Counted from the stretch's first letter, positions 43,807 to 53,556 are shown. The stretch: DNA of 64,000 bases from Anabaena subtropica FACHB-260 (GCF_014697105.1 NZ_JACJRF010000006.1:62001-126000), one strand, 5' to 3'. A program made the numbers and translations. The notes: generated by a model not told the origin, from the sequence alone.

Positions 43807-46500
43807 ATGTATAAAGACAAATCTAGATTATGGATATTAGGTAATATTTTCATCATTTGGATGTTACTTTGTTATCGCACCTTAGCTGATATTATTCCAG
43901 ATACAACGCTTCCTGTTAACTCTACTGTCAGATTTCAAGGTAATACCAAAGTGATAGAAGGAGGAACACTGGTAGGAGAAAACCTTTTTCATAGCTTCAA
44001 GGAGTTTTCTTTTTCTATCCTAACACCAGATACGACTGGAGACACAGCATTTTTTAAAAACGGTGAAGCTGTTAGAAACATATTTACAAGAGTGACTGGG
44101 GGCTTACCTTCAAATATAGATGGAATTATTAAAGCTAACGGTACTGCCAATTTATTTATTATTAATCCTACAGGTATTATTTTTGGTCAAAATGCTAGTC
44201 TAGACATTGGTGGTTCTTTTGTTGCTTCTACAGCAACTAGCTTGAAATTTCGTGATAATACAGAGTTTAGTGCTGTTGAGTCTGGTGTCACACCATTATT
44301 AACAATCAGTGTGCCAAGTGGTCTGCAATTTGGTGGTCATCTCAGAGATATTGTTAACAAAGCCCAAGCAAATTTTGATGAAGACTCTTATACTCTTGGG
44401 TTGCCTATAGGATTAAAGGTTCCTAATGGAAAAACATTAGCCTTAGTAGGTGGTGATCTTTTCTTAACTGGGGGTAACTTAACAGCTATTGACGGAAAAA
44501 TAGAGTTAGGTAGTGTTGGCGCTAATAGTTTTGTCGGCTTAAACGAAGTAGAAAAAGGATATGCTTTAGAATATTCATCGTCTCAAAAATTTGGTAGTAT
44601 TCAATTTTCGCAAGGAGCAAGTGTCAATCCGAGTGGTAATGGTGGCGGTGCGATTCATATACAGGGTAGAAATATTAATATTGCAGATAATTCACTGATT
44701 ATTTCTTTTACTTTTGGTTCACAAACAGGAGAAAATCTTACTATTAATGCAACTGAATCTGTAACATTGAGTAACGGTTCTAATATAGCAACATTTACAG
44801 AAGGTGAGGGAAAAGCTGGCGATATATTAATAAATGCTACTGAATTTATAAAAATGGTTGGTACAGCAGATGATAATTCTCCAAGTATTATTGGTTCTCA
44901 AGTATGTGTTATTTCTTCAGAGTGTAATAGTGTGACAGGTAACAGTGGTAATTTATTTATAGAGACTCAGAAATTACTTATCGAAAATGGAGCAAGAATA
45001 GACAGTTCAACTTTTGGGATGGGTCAAGCAGGGAATATTTTTGTTAAAGCCACAGATACTTTAGAAATTAGTGGAAATAAAGATGGAATTCCCAGTGGAA
45101 TCTTTGCCCAAGTAGGAGACGACCTCCTAGAAAAACCAGGAGATGCAGGTTCTCTCATGATTAACACAAAAATACTTACTGTGAGAGAGGGAGCGCAAAT
45201 TGTTACAGCAGGACGACAAGCTGGTAATGGTGGAAATTTAACTATCAATGCAACTGATTCAATTCTTCTAAGTGGATATTCTCCTTTGGCAACATCTGAT
45301 ATTTTAGATAATAACCGCAGTGGAATTTTTGTCTCTGCTGAACCTGGAGCAATGGGTAATGTAGGCAGCTTAAGCGTAAAAACTGAAATATTGACTGTTG
45401 AACAGGGAGCAAGAATTTCAGCAGATAACTTTGGTTCTGGTAAAGAAAATACATCGTCTATTAATGTTACACGCTTAATAATTCGTGATGGTGGAGAAGT
45501 GAAGTCAGGTTCTTTCGGGGATGGTGCAGGTGGAACTTTGACTGTCAATGCTACCGAGTCTGTAGATGTTATTGGTACTGGAACCATTGGCGGTGAAACT
45601 ATCCCCAGTACCTTATTCTCCCAAGCCCAAGGAAGCGGTAAAGCTGGGAGTTTATTTATCAATACACCTACTCTCAATGTCCGTGAAGGAGGAGAAGTCA
45701 CAGTCAGCGCCACAGGTACGGGTGCAGCAGGTAATCTAACTGCAAACGTCAACACAATTCGCCTCAATCAAGGAAAACTGACTGCCGAAACCAATGCTGG
45801 TGAAGGTGCAAATATCACTTTAGAAAATGTACAAGTTTTGGTGTTGCAAAATCAAAGTTTGATTTCTGCTCAAGCTTTCAATGATGCTAGTGGAGGTAAC
45901 ATCACTATTAACGCGCCTGATGGCTTTGTGGTTGCTTCCCCCGATGAAAATAATGATATTGTAGCTAATGCTGTTCAAGGGAAAGGTGGCAATATTAACA
46001 TTAATGCCCGGAGTATTTTTGGTATAGGACAACGCCTATCAACACCAGCAAATAATACTAATGATATTGATGCTAGTTCTCAGTTTGGTTTAACAGGTAC
46101 AGTCACAATTAATACACCTGATGTAGACCCCAGTAGTGGCTTGGTACAGTTGCCTAATAATTTCACGGATGCGTCACAACAAATAGTCTCTAGCTGTAAC
46201 CCTGGCAATCCTGCTAGACGTAGTTCCTTCACTATCACAGGACGGGGAGGAATTGCCCGCAGTCCGATGGAACCATTTCAAAGCGAAGTATCTACAGGAC
46301 GATGGATAACATTAGATACGATGAATTCTCGTCAAAATAGTAATGTGAGCAATAAAAACCCTCAATCTTCCACACCTAAAATAGTCGAGGTGCAAGGCTG
46401 GATTGTCGATAAAAACGGTAATGTATCTCTAGTAGCTCAAATACCAAATATCACCCCTCGTGGTGTGTCTGTTGCTAGCGGTGTTTGCTCGGTTGAGTAA
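43807..46500 (+). CDS. Filamentous-hemagglutinin-type two-partner-secretion exoprotein (TpsA)
   Basis: TpsA proteins cross the outer membrane through a TpsB pore and form long beta-helices used in adhesion or contact killing. The signal-like N-terminus (LWILGNIFIIWMLLCYRTLA) leads into the TPS domain: IIPDTTLPVNSTVRFQGNTK, GLPSNIDGIIKANGTANLF, LFIINPTGIIFGQNASLDIGGSFVAST, then repeated beta-helix units such as GNSGNLFIETQKLLIENGARI. The C-terminus WIVDKNGNVSLVAQIPN, then CSVE, is a conserved cyanobacterial ending, so it is not the usual long toxin tip. At 897 residues it is modest. No TpsB gene lies in the window. The next gene on the same strand is a CHAT-CHASE2 membrane protein. Confidence 0.9.
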   Translation: MYKDKSRLWILGNIFIIWMLLCYRTLADIIPDTTLPVNSTVRFQGNTKVIEGGTLVGENLFHSFKEFSFSILTPDTTGDTAFFKNGEAVRNIFTRVTGGLPSNIDGIIKANGTANLFIINPTGIIFGQNASLDIGGSFVASTATSLKFRDNTEFSAVESGVTPLLTISVPSGLQFGGHLRDIVNKAQANFDEDSYTLGLPIGLKVPNGKTLALVGGDLFLTGGNLTAIDGKIELGSVGANSFVGLNEVEKGYALEYSSSQKFGSIQFSQGASVNPSGNGGGAIHIQGRNINIADNSLIISFTFGSQTGENLTINATESVTLSNGSNIATFTEGEGKAGDILINATEFIKMVGTADDNSPSIIGSQVCVISSECNSVTGNSGNLFIETQKLLIENGARIDSSTFGMGQAGNIFVKATDTLEISGNKDGIPSGIFAQVGDDLLEKPGDAGSLMINTKILTVREGAQIVTAGRQAGNGGNLTINATDSILLSGYSPLATSDILDNNRSGIFVSAEPGAMGNVGSLSVKTEILTVEQGARISADNFGSGKENTSSINVTRLIIRDGGEVKSGSFGDGAGGTLTVNATESVDVIGTGTIGGETIPSTLFSQAQGSGKAGSLFINTPTLNVREGGEVTVSATGTGAAGNLTANVNTIRLNQGKLTAETNAGEGANITLENVQVLVLQNQSLISAQAFNDASGGNITINAPDGFVVASPDENNDIVANAVQGKGGNININARSIFGIGQRLSTPANNTNDIDASSQFGLTGTVTINTPDVDPSSGLVQLPNNFTDASQQIVSSCNPGNPARRSSFTITGRGGIARSPMEPFQSEVSTGRWITLDTMNSRQNSNVSNKNPQSSTPKIVEVQGWIVDKNGNVSLVAQIPNITPRGVSVASGVCSVE

Positions 46501-46565
46501 TATTAAGAATTTTTGATGGGGCGAGACTCAATTTTTTACCAACAGCTATATCTGGAGTACTAACA

Positions 46566-48914
46566 TTGGGCAAGTTAGTAGTTTTAAAGTTAAGTACAGG
46601 GAGTTTTGAGGCGGGATTTCCTATAACGCTGCAAATTGGTGATGAAAATGCTCGTCCCACTGTAGAAATTACTGGTGAATTACCACCAGACTCAGATATT
46701 CCTCTTTTTTACCATCAATGGCAGTCTATTTACTGTCAACTTAAATTTTCTGGTCGCCCTATCGGTATTCCTAAACAATCAAAACAAACACCTTCTTTAG
46801 AAGATTGTCAAAAAGCTGCGGACACTCTAAAAGTTCGTTTAAATACTTGGCTGTCATCCGATAGCTTTCGCTCCATTCGCGAAAAATGGCTGGAAAAACT
46901 TACACCAGAAGACCATATCCGTGTACTGCTACAAACTAATGACCTGAGATTGCAAAAACTTCCTTGGCATTTGTGGGATTTGCTAGAACGTTATCCAAAA
47001 GCTGAAATTGCTTTGAGTGCGCCTAGCTATGAACAAGTCAACCACAATTCACCGCTTAAATCACAGGTGAAAGTTTTAGCTATTTTGGGTAATAGTCAGG
47101 GAATTGATATCCAAGCGGACAGTAAACTATTGCAAGAATTACCTCATGCCAATACTACCTTTTTAGTTGAGCCATCAAGTAAAGACTTAACCGACCAACT
47201 ATGGGAACCAGACTGGCAGATTTTGTTTTTTGCTGGACATAGTGCTACTGATAAAAGCGGTGATACCGGGAAAATTAATATTAATCAAACAGAGTGTTTG
47301 ACAATTAGTCAGTTAAAGTACGCCTTGCGGAAAGCCGTAGAACGGGGTTTACATCTGGCGATTTTTAACTCTTGTGATGGTTTGGGTTTGGCACGGGAGT
47401 TTGCAGATTTGCAGATACCCCAAATTATCGTCATGCGCGAACCTATTCCTGATAGGGTGGCACAAGAATTTCTCAAGTATTTTTTAGAAGCTTTTGCCCG
47501 TGGCGAATCTCTATACATAGCAGTCAGGGAGGCGCGGGAACGGTTGCAAGGACTGGAAAATCAATTTCCTTGTGCTACTTGGTTGCCTGTCATTTATCAA
47601 AATCCGGCAGCGATGCCTCTATTATGGCAAGAATTACACGTCAACCAGAATGATGAAATAACCTCTTTACCAAAAATTGCCACTAGAGGAGGTATCAAAC
47701 TACGACAAGCTTTGTCTGCGGTCATACTTGCCAGCACCGTCGTAACACTATTGTTAATGGGGGTACGGTATTTTGGTTTACTGCAATCATGGGAGTTGAT
47801 GACATTTGACCACGTACTAGGTTTGCGTCCACAGGAAAAGCCAGATTCACGCATACTGGTAATTACTGTAACTGAAGAAGATGTGCAATCCCAATCTCCA
47901 GATAGGCGGGGATCTTTATCTGATGAAGCTCTTGGTAAGTTGTTAGCAAAATTGGAGGCATATCAACCACGAGTGATTGGTTTGGATATATACCGTGATT
48001 ACGCAGTAAAACCAGCTTATCCAGAGTTAGCCACACGAATGAAAAAAAGCGATCGCTTTGTGGCAGTATGTCAAGTTAGTAACCCCCAAAGTAGCAACCC
48101 AGGCATTAAACCACCACCAGAAGTTTCCCCTAGCGCTCTCGGCTTCAGTGATATCGTCATCGATGCAGATAATGTGGTACGTCGTCATCTGTTGGCGTTA
48201 ACGCCTCCTCCCTCATCTCCCTGCACTGCACCTTATTCTTTAAATGTGCAGTTGGCTCTACGTTATTTATATACTGTAGGAATTAAGTTACAATTTACGC
48301 CTGATGGAGCATGGCAACTAGGTAAGCTAACCTTAAAACCAATAGAGGCTCATACCGGAGGCTACCAAGGTATTGACGCGTTAGGACACCAAATTCTACT
48401 CAATTATCGCTCCTTTGATAAGTTAGAAGCGATCGCACCACGGATTACATTACAACAAGCACTAACTGGACAACTACAAGCGAATGCAGTCAAAGACAAA
48501 ATAGTTTTAATTGGCACAACAGCCGAAAGCTTTCGTGATTATTCATTGACGCCTTATGCTTCCTCACAAGGTAAGCTACAGGAAATAGCAGGAGTGTTTT
48601 TACAAGCCCAGATGGTTAGTCAGTTGTTAAGTGCGGTTTTAGACGGGCGACCTCTGTTATCAACTTGGCATATATGGGTTGAAGTTATTTGGGTTTGGGG
48701 TTGGGCTATTGTAGGGGGTTTACTTGCTCTTTATCTGCGACAACTTACTCATTTAGGACTGGCCGTTGGCATAGCATTCCTGAGTTTGTACAGTATTTGC
48801 CTGATATTATTAATACTATACAGTTGTTGGGTTCCCTTAGTACCTGCGGCGATCGCTTTAGGAGTTAATACTGTTATCTTAGTAGCTTTCATCAAGCCTA
48901 TCAAAGCAGCATAA
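46566..48914 (+). CDS. CHAT-CHASE2 membrane sensor protein
   Basis: The N-terminal half is a CHAT caspase-like domain with His225 in LFFAGHSATD and Cys270 in FNSCDGLGLA; both catalytic residues are kept. A helix (about 380-403, LSAVILASTVVTLLLMGVRYFG) crosses the membrane, followed by a CHASE2 sensor domain outside (FDHVLGLRPQEKPDSRILVI, RVIGLDIYRDY, DADNVVRRHLL, ILLNYRSFDKLEAI) and three closing helices from about residue 698. An extracellular signal could switch a cytoplasmic peptidase. The start is TTG 46566, supported by a nearby GGAG; 65 bases separate it from the TpsA gene. The DUF928 gene follows 27 bases downstream. Confidence 0.9.
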   Translation: MGKLVVLKLSTGSFEAGFPITLQIGDENARPTVEITGELPPDSDIPLFYHQWQSIYCQLKFSGRPIGIPKQSKQTPSLEDCQKAADTLKVRLNTWLSSDSFRSIREKWLEKLTPEDHIRVLLQTNDLRLQKLPWHLWDLLERYPKAEIALSAPSYEQVNHNSPLKSQVKVLAILGNSQGIDIQADSKLLQELPHANTTFLVEPSSKDLTDQLWEPDWQILFFAGHSATDKSGDTGKININQTECLTISQLKYALRKAVERGLHLAIFNSCDGLGLAREFADLQIPQIIVMREPIPDRVAQEFLKYFLEAFARGESLYIAVREARERLQGLENQFPCATWLPVIYQNPAAMPLLWQELHVNQNDEITSLPKIATRGGIKLRQALSAVILASTVVTLLLMGVRYFGLLQSWELMTFDHVLGLRPQEKPDSRILVITVTEEDVQSQSPDRRGSLSDEALGKLLAKLEAYQPRVIGLDIYRDYAVKPAYPELATRMKKSDRFVAVCQVSNPQSSNPGIKPPPEVSPSALGFSDIVIDADNVVRRHLLALTPPPSSPCTAPYSLNVQLALRYLYTVGIKLQFTPDGAWQLGKLTLKPIEAHTGGYQGIDALGHQILLNYRSFDKLEAIAPRITLQQALTGQLQANAVKDKIVLIGTTAESFRDYSLTPYASSQGKLQEIAGVFLQAQMVSQLLSAVLDGRPLLSTWHIWVEVIWVWGWAIVGGLLALYLRQLTHLGLAVGIAFLSLYSICLILLILYSCWVPLVPAAIALGVNTVILVAFIKPIKAA

Positions 48915-48941
48915 AAATATTTTTTTGCTTGACAACAAACT

Positions 48942-49781
48942 ATGAAAAGCTTTCAATTCACCATAGCCTTGGGCATAGCATTCACTAGCAATATATCCTA
49001 CCCTCTACAACTCCAGGCTTTACCACTTGATACAAGTCTTGCCTCAGTCCAATTTATCCCACCACCGCCACCCCCAGACCGGAGTGCAGCAGGTTCTAGA
49101 GGTGGGGCTGCAAGTCGTGGATGCGACGCAACTCATCAAACAGTAACAGCCTTAGTACCTACCTACAAACAAACTCTCAACCAAAGTAAGCAAGCAGTTG
49201 TTCCCATCACCCAGGTTTGGGGCTTAACAAATGCCGAAAATCCTAACTTCTTCTTTTTTGTTCCACATAACACCTCATCTATCGCCAACATAGAGTTTGT
49301 TTTGCAAGAGCAAACCCATAATAAAAGTCAAACTTTATACCGGACTTTCCTAACTCCACCAGAATCACCAGGAATTATTAGTGTTAATTTACCTCCCAGT
49401 GCAGCCTCATTACAGATAGGAAAAATGTATCGCTGGTTTTTTAAAGTACGGGTGCAATGCGATGGGCTACGCTCCGCCGTAGACCATCGCCAACAGTCAA
49501 TGAAACTAGATTATGCTGAAGGTTGGGTGCAAAAAGTTAACCAAAATTTAACCTTAAACGAACAAATTAAACAAGCAACACCTCAAGAAAAAGCGGCGCT
49601 TTATGCAGCAAATGGAATTTGGTACGATGCCCTCATGAGTTTGGCAAAATTACGCTTCACCAACCCCAAAGATAAGACTTTGTTAACCAATTGGAAAACT
49701 CTACTTAATTCAGTTGGTTTGCAGGAAATAGCTAATCAACCTCTAGTGAATTGCTGCCAACCCAGTATCAATGAAAAGTAG
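48942..49781 (+). CDS. DUF928 family exported protein, interrupted in frame by a palindromic repeat
   Basis: The 279-residue protein starts with a signal (FTIALGIAFTSNISYPLQLQ) and has the DUF928 pattern: a Gly/Ser-Arg-Gly segment, LVPTYKQ, WGLTNAENPNFFFFVPH, ESPGIISVNLP and YAEGWVQKVNQNLTL. Beside the conserved Cys in KVRVQCDG a 32-base hyphenated palindrome is inserted in frame (49459-49490), reading CDGLRSAVDH. DUF928 proteins are cyanobacterial and usually lie beside CHASE2-CHAT and hemagglutinin-type genes, as here, so a common function is likely though unknown. It is probably co-transcribed with the CHAT-CHASE2 gene 27 bases upstream. Confidence 0.83.
   Translation: MKSFQFTIALGIAFTSNISYPLQLQALPLDTSLASVQFIPPPPPPDRSAAGSRGGAASRGCDATHQTVTALVPTYKQTLNQSKQAVVPITQVWGLTNAENPNFFFFVPHNTSSIANIEFVLQEQTHNKSQTLYRTFLTPPESPGIISVNLPPSAASLQIGKMYRWFFKVRVQCDGLRSAVDHRQQSMKLDYAEGWVQKVNQNLTLNEQIKQATPQEKAALYAANGIWYDALMSLAKLRFTNPKDKTLLTNWKTLLNSVGLQEIANQPLVNCCQPSINEK
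49459..49490. repeat. In-frame palindromic repeat inside the DUF928 gene
   Basis: GCGATGGGCTACG (49459-49471) and CGTAGACCATCGC (49478-49490) pair in 12 of 13 positions around the loop CTCCGC. It matches the dispersed family seen between genes at 15981 and 25044. The reading frame is preserved through it. Confidence 0.8.
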
Positions 49782-50166
49782 TTTTGCATACAACATCACC
49801 AATCATAAAATTTTCATAAAGAACAAACAGATAAAAATATCTTTTCTTTCACCGTTGACTTCATAACCAAGCGATAAACAAGGTTTTCCCCTCTTGTCTT
49901 CTGACAATCAGACATATAAGACTTGCTGATTTCATATTAAGAGATATTGTAAAATCTCTCACTTTGAAAATTATCATGATCAGTTATCATATGAGCGTAT
50001 GCCTCAGTTCAGCCGCAGGGAAACTTTAGTTGGAGTTAATGCCAGCAACCATAATTGCTGCTCTACGACATTTACCGTCTGTGACCAAAAGAGACTAGGC
50101 AATATTTGCTCAGAATCTTTTAACATCTGAACTAACCGCTTTTTGTTAAGAATTACGTGATCCCAC
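49782..50166. other. Intergenic region and leader of the RNA-binding protein gene
   Basis: About 385 bases with no coding frame. Leaders of cyanobacterial rbp genes are often long and cold-responsive, so a structured 5' leader could lie within roughly 50000-50160, but I cannot define a fold. There is no strong ribosome site just before ATG 50167. Confidence 0.4.
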
Positions 50167-50451
50167 ATGACTATCTACGTTGGAAATCTCTCATACCGCG
50201 CCACCGAAGCAGACTTAAGAGCCGTATTTGCAGACTACGGCGAGGTCAAAAGAGTTGTATTACCTACTGACCGCGAAACCGGTCGGATGCGTGGTTTTGC
50301 CTTTGTTGAAATGAATGAAGATGCCCAAGAAGATGCAGCTATTACCGAATTAGATGGCGCAGAATGGATGGGTCGTCAACTTAGAGTTAACAAGGCTAAA
50401 CCGCGAGAAGATGACCGACGAGGTAGTTGGAGTAAACAACAAGATTATTAA
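50167..50451 (+). CDS. RRM-domain RNA-binding protein (cyanobacterial Rbp type)
   Basis: Rbp proteins bind single-stranded RNA through one RNA recognition motif and are often cold-induced. RNP2 is IYVGNLSY (residues 3-10), RNP1 is RGFAFVEM (about 41-48), and the remaining RRM positions (RATEADLRAVFADYGEV, ALITELDGAEWMGRQLRVNKA-like) are normal. After the RRM only a short charged tail remains (REDDRRGSWSKQQDY), without the long Gly-rich region of some relatives. The length of 94 fits this class. A strong terminator follows at 50556-50607. Confidence 0.92.
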   Translation: MTIYVGNLSYRATEADLRAVFADYGEVKRVVLPTDRETGRMRGFAFVEMNEDAQEDAAITELDGAEWMGRQLRVNKAKPREDDRRGSWSKQQDY

Positions 50452-50989
50452 TCAATAACAGCCTCTGATCCCAGCAAAAGGTGTTTTATTTATCAATACA
50501 CAGAGGGCTAATGTTCGCTAGAAACATTTAAACAACGCCATAAAAATTAAATAACAAATCCGACTAGTTGTGATTTCCCAAAAAACTATCATAACCAGTC
50601 GGATTTTCATTACGCGTATATTCCTATACCCTGAAACCCACCTCAAAGAGGCTTGGTCAAAAGTCAGTCAATGTGAGAATGAACCTTTCCATTAAAAGTA
50701 ATTGATGCCCATCCTACAAAAATCGTCATAATATTTGTGCAAAATGTTAATAGTAGTACTTAAAACGTCGATTTCGTAGATAGCACACAATACTAAGTAC
50801 ACTTACTCAAACATATTCTGCTATTTCAATGATTATCCCCAGGATAGCAGGCGGAAATTTTTCATTTCTTTAGTTTATCTAAAATCAAATCTAAGTTATC
50901 AAATTACCTTTCTAAGATAGAAGCAGCAACTGTATGTTGCCACGCAAAACCTGACCCAACTAACAGCCACTCACTAGGGAGTACATAAC
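50452..50989. other. Intergenic region upstream of the fbp cluster
   Basis: These 538 bases contain the rbp terminator (50556-50607) and, beyond it, the promoter region of fbp. I looked for an NtcA site (GTA-N8-TAC) and found none convincing. GTACATAACATG precedes the fbp start; no strong ribosome site is seen. Confidence 0.45.
50556..50607 (+). terminator. Rho-independent terminator after the RNA-binding protein gene
   Basis: AAATCCGACTAGTTGTGA (50556-50573) pairs with TCATAACCAGTCGGATTT (50589-50606) with two mismatches, and is followed by TTCATT. An 18-bp stem of this strength is a clear terminator. Confidence 0.85.
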
Positions 50990-52039
50990 ATGGCTAAAGC
51001 GCCAGAATCTTTGGATTCGTCTATCCAAAAAGCTACAGACAAAGCTCTAGACCGCGATTGTACAACCTTATCTCGTCATGTCCTCCAGCAACTCCAGAGT
51101 TTTTCCGCAGATGCACAAGATTTGAGTGCGCTGATGAATCGGATTGCCCTAGCTGGCAAACTGGTAGCCCGTCGCCTTAGCCGCGCTGGTTTAATGGAAG
51201 GCGTTCTCGGATTTACTGGGGATGTGAATGTACAAGGGGAATCCGTCAAAAAGATGGATGTTTATGCCAATGATGTGTTTATCTCAGTTTTTGAGCAAAG
51301 CGGCTTAGTTTGTCGCCTGGCTTCCGAGGAAATGGATGAACCATACTACATTCCAGAAAATTGCCCCATAGGTCGTTACACCTTACTTTATGACCCCATA
51401 GATGGTTCCTCAAACACCGATACAAACCTCAGTTTGGGTTCCATTTTCTCCATCCGTCAACAGGAAGGAGATGATAGCGATGGTCAAGCTAAAGACCTCC
51501 TCACCAATGGACGCAAGCAAATTGCGGCGGGCTACATCCTGTATGGTCCCAGCACAATGCTGGTTTACACTATAGGTAAGGGAGTTCACTCCTTTACCCT
51601 TGATCCCAGCTTAGGAGAGTTCATCCTCAGCGAGGAAAACATCCGCATTCCTAACCACGGCTCAGTTTACAGCGTCAATGAAGGTAACTTTTGGCAATGG
51701 GAAGAATCTATGCGGGAATATATCCGCTATGTACATCGCACAGAAGGCTACACGGCTCGTTACAGTGGCGCAATGGTGAGCGATATTCACAGAATTCTGG
51801 TCCAAGGCGGTGTGTTTCTCTACCCAGGAACAATCCAAAACCCTGAAGGTAAATTGCGGTTGTTGTATGAATCTGCGCCCCTGGCCTTTTTAATTCAACA
51901 AGCTGGTGGTCGGGCAACTACAGGATTAGTAGACATCTTAGATGTTGTACCGAAAAAACTACACCAACGCACACCTCTAATTATTGGTAGTAAAGAGGAT
52001 GTGGCGAAGGTTGAATCTTTTATTCAGAACGGTCATTAG
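50990..52039 (+). CDS. fbp: Fructose-1,6-bisphosphatase, class I
   Basis: It hydrolyses fructose 1,6-bisphosphate to fructose 6-phosphate in the Calvin cycle and in recycling of pentose phosphate intermediates. Blocks seen in the 349 residues: [28 protein letters not shown] (metal-binding loop), LASEEMDEP and the signature [13 protein letters not shown], then [30 protein letters not shown] and [16 protein letters not shown]. It is the first gene of the fbp-tal-zwf-opcA cluster described for Nostoc; the gap to tal is 230 bases, so internal promoters are possible. The gene set lets sugars cycle through the oxidative pathway to make NADPH in the dark and in heterocysts. Confidence 0.95.
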   Translation: MAKAPESLDSSIQKATDKALDRDCTTLSRHVLQQLQSFSADAQDLSALMNRIALAGKLVARRLSRAGLMEGVLGFTGDVNVQGESVKKMDVYANDVFISVFEQSGLVCRLASEEMDEPYYIPENCPIGRYTLLYDPIDGSSNTDTNLSLGSIFSIRQQEGDDSDGQAKDLLTNGRKQIAAGYILYGPSTMLVYTIGKGVHSFTLDPSLGEFILSEENIRIPNHGSVYSVNEGNFWQWEESMREYIRYVHRTEGYTARYSGAMVSDIHRILVQGGVFLYPGTIQNPEGKLRLLYESAPLAFLIQQAGGRATTGLVDILDVVPKKLHQRTPLIIGSKEDVAKVESFIQNGH

Positions 52040-52085
52040 GAGAGGAAAAGGCAGGAAAGATGGGGAGATGAGGGAAGAATTTTGA

Positions 52086-52120
52086 CTCAGCACTCATAAT
52101 TCAGCACTCATAAACTCAGC
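52086..52120. repeat. Tandem 14-mer repeat (CTCAGCACTCATAA)
   Basis: Two near-exact 14-base units and a partial third lie in the gap between fbp and tal (52086-52099, 52100-52113, then ACTCAGCA). Confidence 0.7.
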
Positions 52121-52269
52121 AATTTTTCAGCTAAATGTGAGAGTTTATCTCAGCTGGCCGATGTCATAAGTGATAGACAAAGCAAAAATGCAAAAGTAAC
52201 CATCAATACTTTGATGAGTTTTGTCGAAATCACTTAGAACATCTTTTACGGGGTGAAACAACTGTAGCT

Positions 52270-53415
52270 ATGGCTATCAATCATTTATTGGAGATTAAAG
52301 AATACGGTCAAAGTATCTGGATGGATAATTTGAGCCGTGACATTATTCAGTCGGGGGAACTGAAAAATTTAGTTGAAAACCAGGGTATTTGCGGGATTAC
52401 TTCCAATCCAGCAATTTTTGAAAAAGCGATCGCTGATAATGCAATTTATGATGCTGACATAGAAGCTGGAATTCGTGCGGGATTACCCACATACAAAATT
52501 TATGAATCCCTGGTTTTCGCAGATATCCGTAACGCTTGTGATATCTTGCGCCCTGTATATGAAGCCTCGAATAAATTAGATGGTTATGTGAGTATCGAAG
52601 TACCACCAACCATTGCCCATGATACACAAGCCACGATTAATGAAGCCCGCCGCTATTATCAAGAAATCGGTCGGGAAAATGTGATGATTAAAATCCCCGG
52701 TACTGAAGCCGGTTTGCCAGCCGTAGAACAGGTAATAGCTGAGGGAATTAACGTTAACGTTACCTTGCTATTTTCTGTCCAAAGCTATATCAACACAGCT
52801 TGGGCATATATTCGGGGCTTAGAAAAACGTTTAGCTGAGGGTAAAGATATCAGTCAAATTGCTTCTGTTGCCAGCTTCTTTCTCAGTCGGATTGATAGCA
52901 ACATTGACGGTAAAATTGATGCCAAACTAGCCCGTGGCGTTGATGATATTAACCTGGAAGCAAAACTGAGAGCTGTTAAAGGTAAAGTAGCGATCGCTAA
53001 TGCCAAGATTGCTTATCAAGAATACAACAAAATTATTGAAAGCGATCGTTGGCAAGTCCTAGCAGTCAAAGGCGCAAAAGTGCAAAGATTATTGTGGGCC
53101 AGCACCAGCACTAAAGACCCTGACTACAGCGATGTCATGTATGTCGATGAGTTAATTGGCCCCGATACCGTCAATACCTTACCACCAGCGACAATTACCG
53201 CTTGTGCTGACCATTGCGAAGTCGCTAACCGTATAGAAACAGGAGTTGCAGAAGCTTACCAGTTAATAGAAAGCCTCAAAGACCCAGACATCAACATTAA
53301 TATTGATGCCGTTATGGACGAATTGTTAATCGAAGGTATTAACAAATTTGTCCAACCTTTCCAGTCCCTAATGAACTCTTTAGAGGGCAAAGTCAAGCTA
53401 TTGTCACCAGTATAG
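52270..53415 (+). CDS. tal: Transaldolase
   Basis: Transaldolase moves a three-carbon unit between sugar phosphates, linking the oxidative pentose phosphate pathway to fructose 6-phosphate. Sequence blocks: WMDNLSRDIIQSGEL and GITSNPAIFEKAI near the N-terminus, GYVSIEVPPTIAHDTQATI, and NVMIKIPGTEAGLPAVEQ with the Schiff-base lysine, then INVNVTLLFSVQSYINTAWAY and ASFFLSRIDSNIDG. At 381 residues it belongs to the longer transaldolase class used by cyanobacteria and actinobacteria. It is the second gene in the cluster; zwf begins 141 bases later behind an STRR tract. Confidence 0.95.
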   Translation: MAINHLLEIKEYGQSIWMDNLSRDIIQSGELKNLVENQGICGITSNPAIFEKAIADNAIYDADIEAGIRAGLPTYKIYESLVFADIRNACDILRPVYEASNKLDGYVSIEVPPTIAHDTQATINEARRYYQEIGRENVMIKIPGTEAGLPAVEQVIAEGINVNVTLLFSVQSYINTAWAYIRGLEKRLAEGKDISQIASVASFFLSRIDSNIDGKIDAKLARGVDDINLEAKLRAVKGKVAIANAKIAYQEYNKIIESDRWQVLAVKGAKVQRLLWASTSTKDPDYSDVMYVDELIGPDTVNTLPPATITACADHCEVANRIETGVAEAYQLIESLKDPDININIDAVMDELLIEGINKFVQPFQSLMNSLEGKVKLLSPV

Positions 53416-53482
53416 GGACTGGGTACTAGGAAGAGGCACAGGGACAGGGAGCCGGGAGCAGGGGAGAAGAAATTTACCTGAT

Positions 53483-53524
53483 CCCAATCCCCAATCCCCA
53501 ATCCCCAGTACCCAGTACCCAATC
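53483..53524. repeat. STRR heptamer tract (CCCAATC x6 variants)
   Basis: Six consecutive 7-base units, four CCCAATC and two CCCAGTA, occupy 53483-53524 between tal and zwf. This is the longest regular STRR in the window by unit count. Confidence 0.85.
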
Positions 53525-53556
53525 TCTCAAACCTCCATCTAAAATCCAAAAACTGT

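Noticed and set aside
45024-45767. 247-codon open frame antisense to the TpsA gene
   Set aside because: It is composed of biased residues (Pro, Ser, Val, Leu) mirrored from the beta-helix repeats, with no start signal or family character.
53483-53524. Short regular repeats as a possible CRISPR or integrase site
   Set aside because: Units are 7 bases without spacers and recur in other intergenic regions, as STRRs do.
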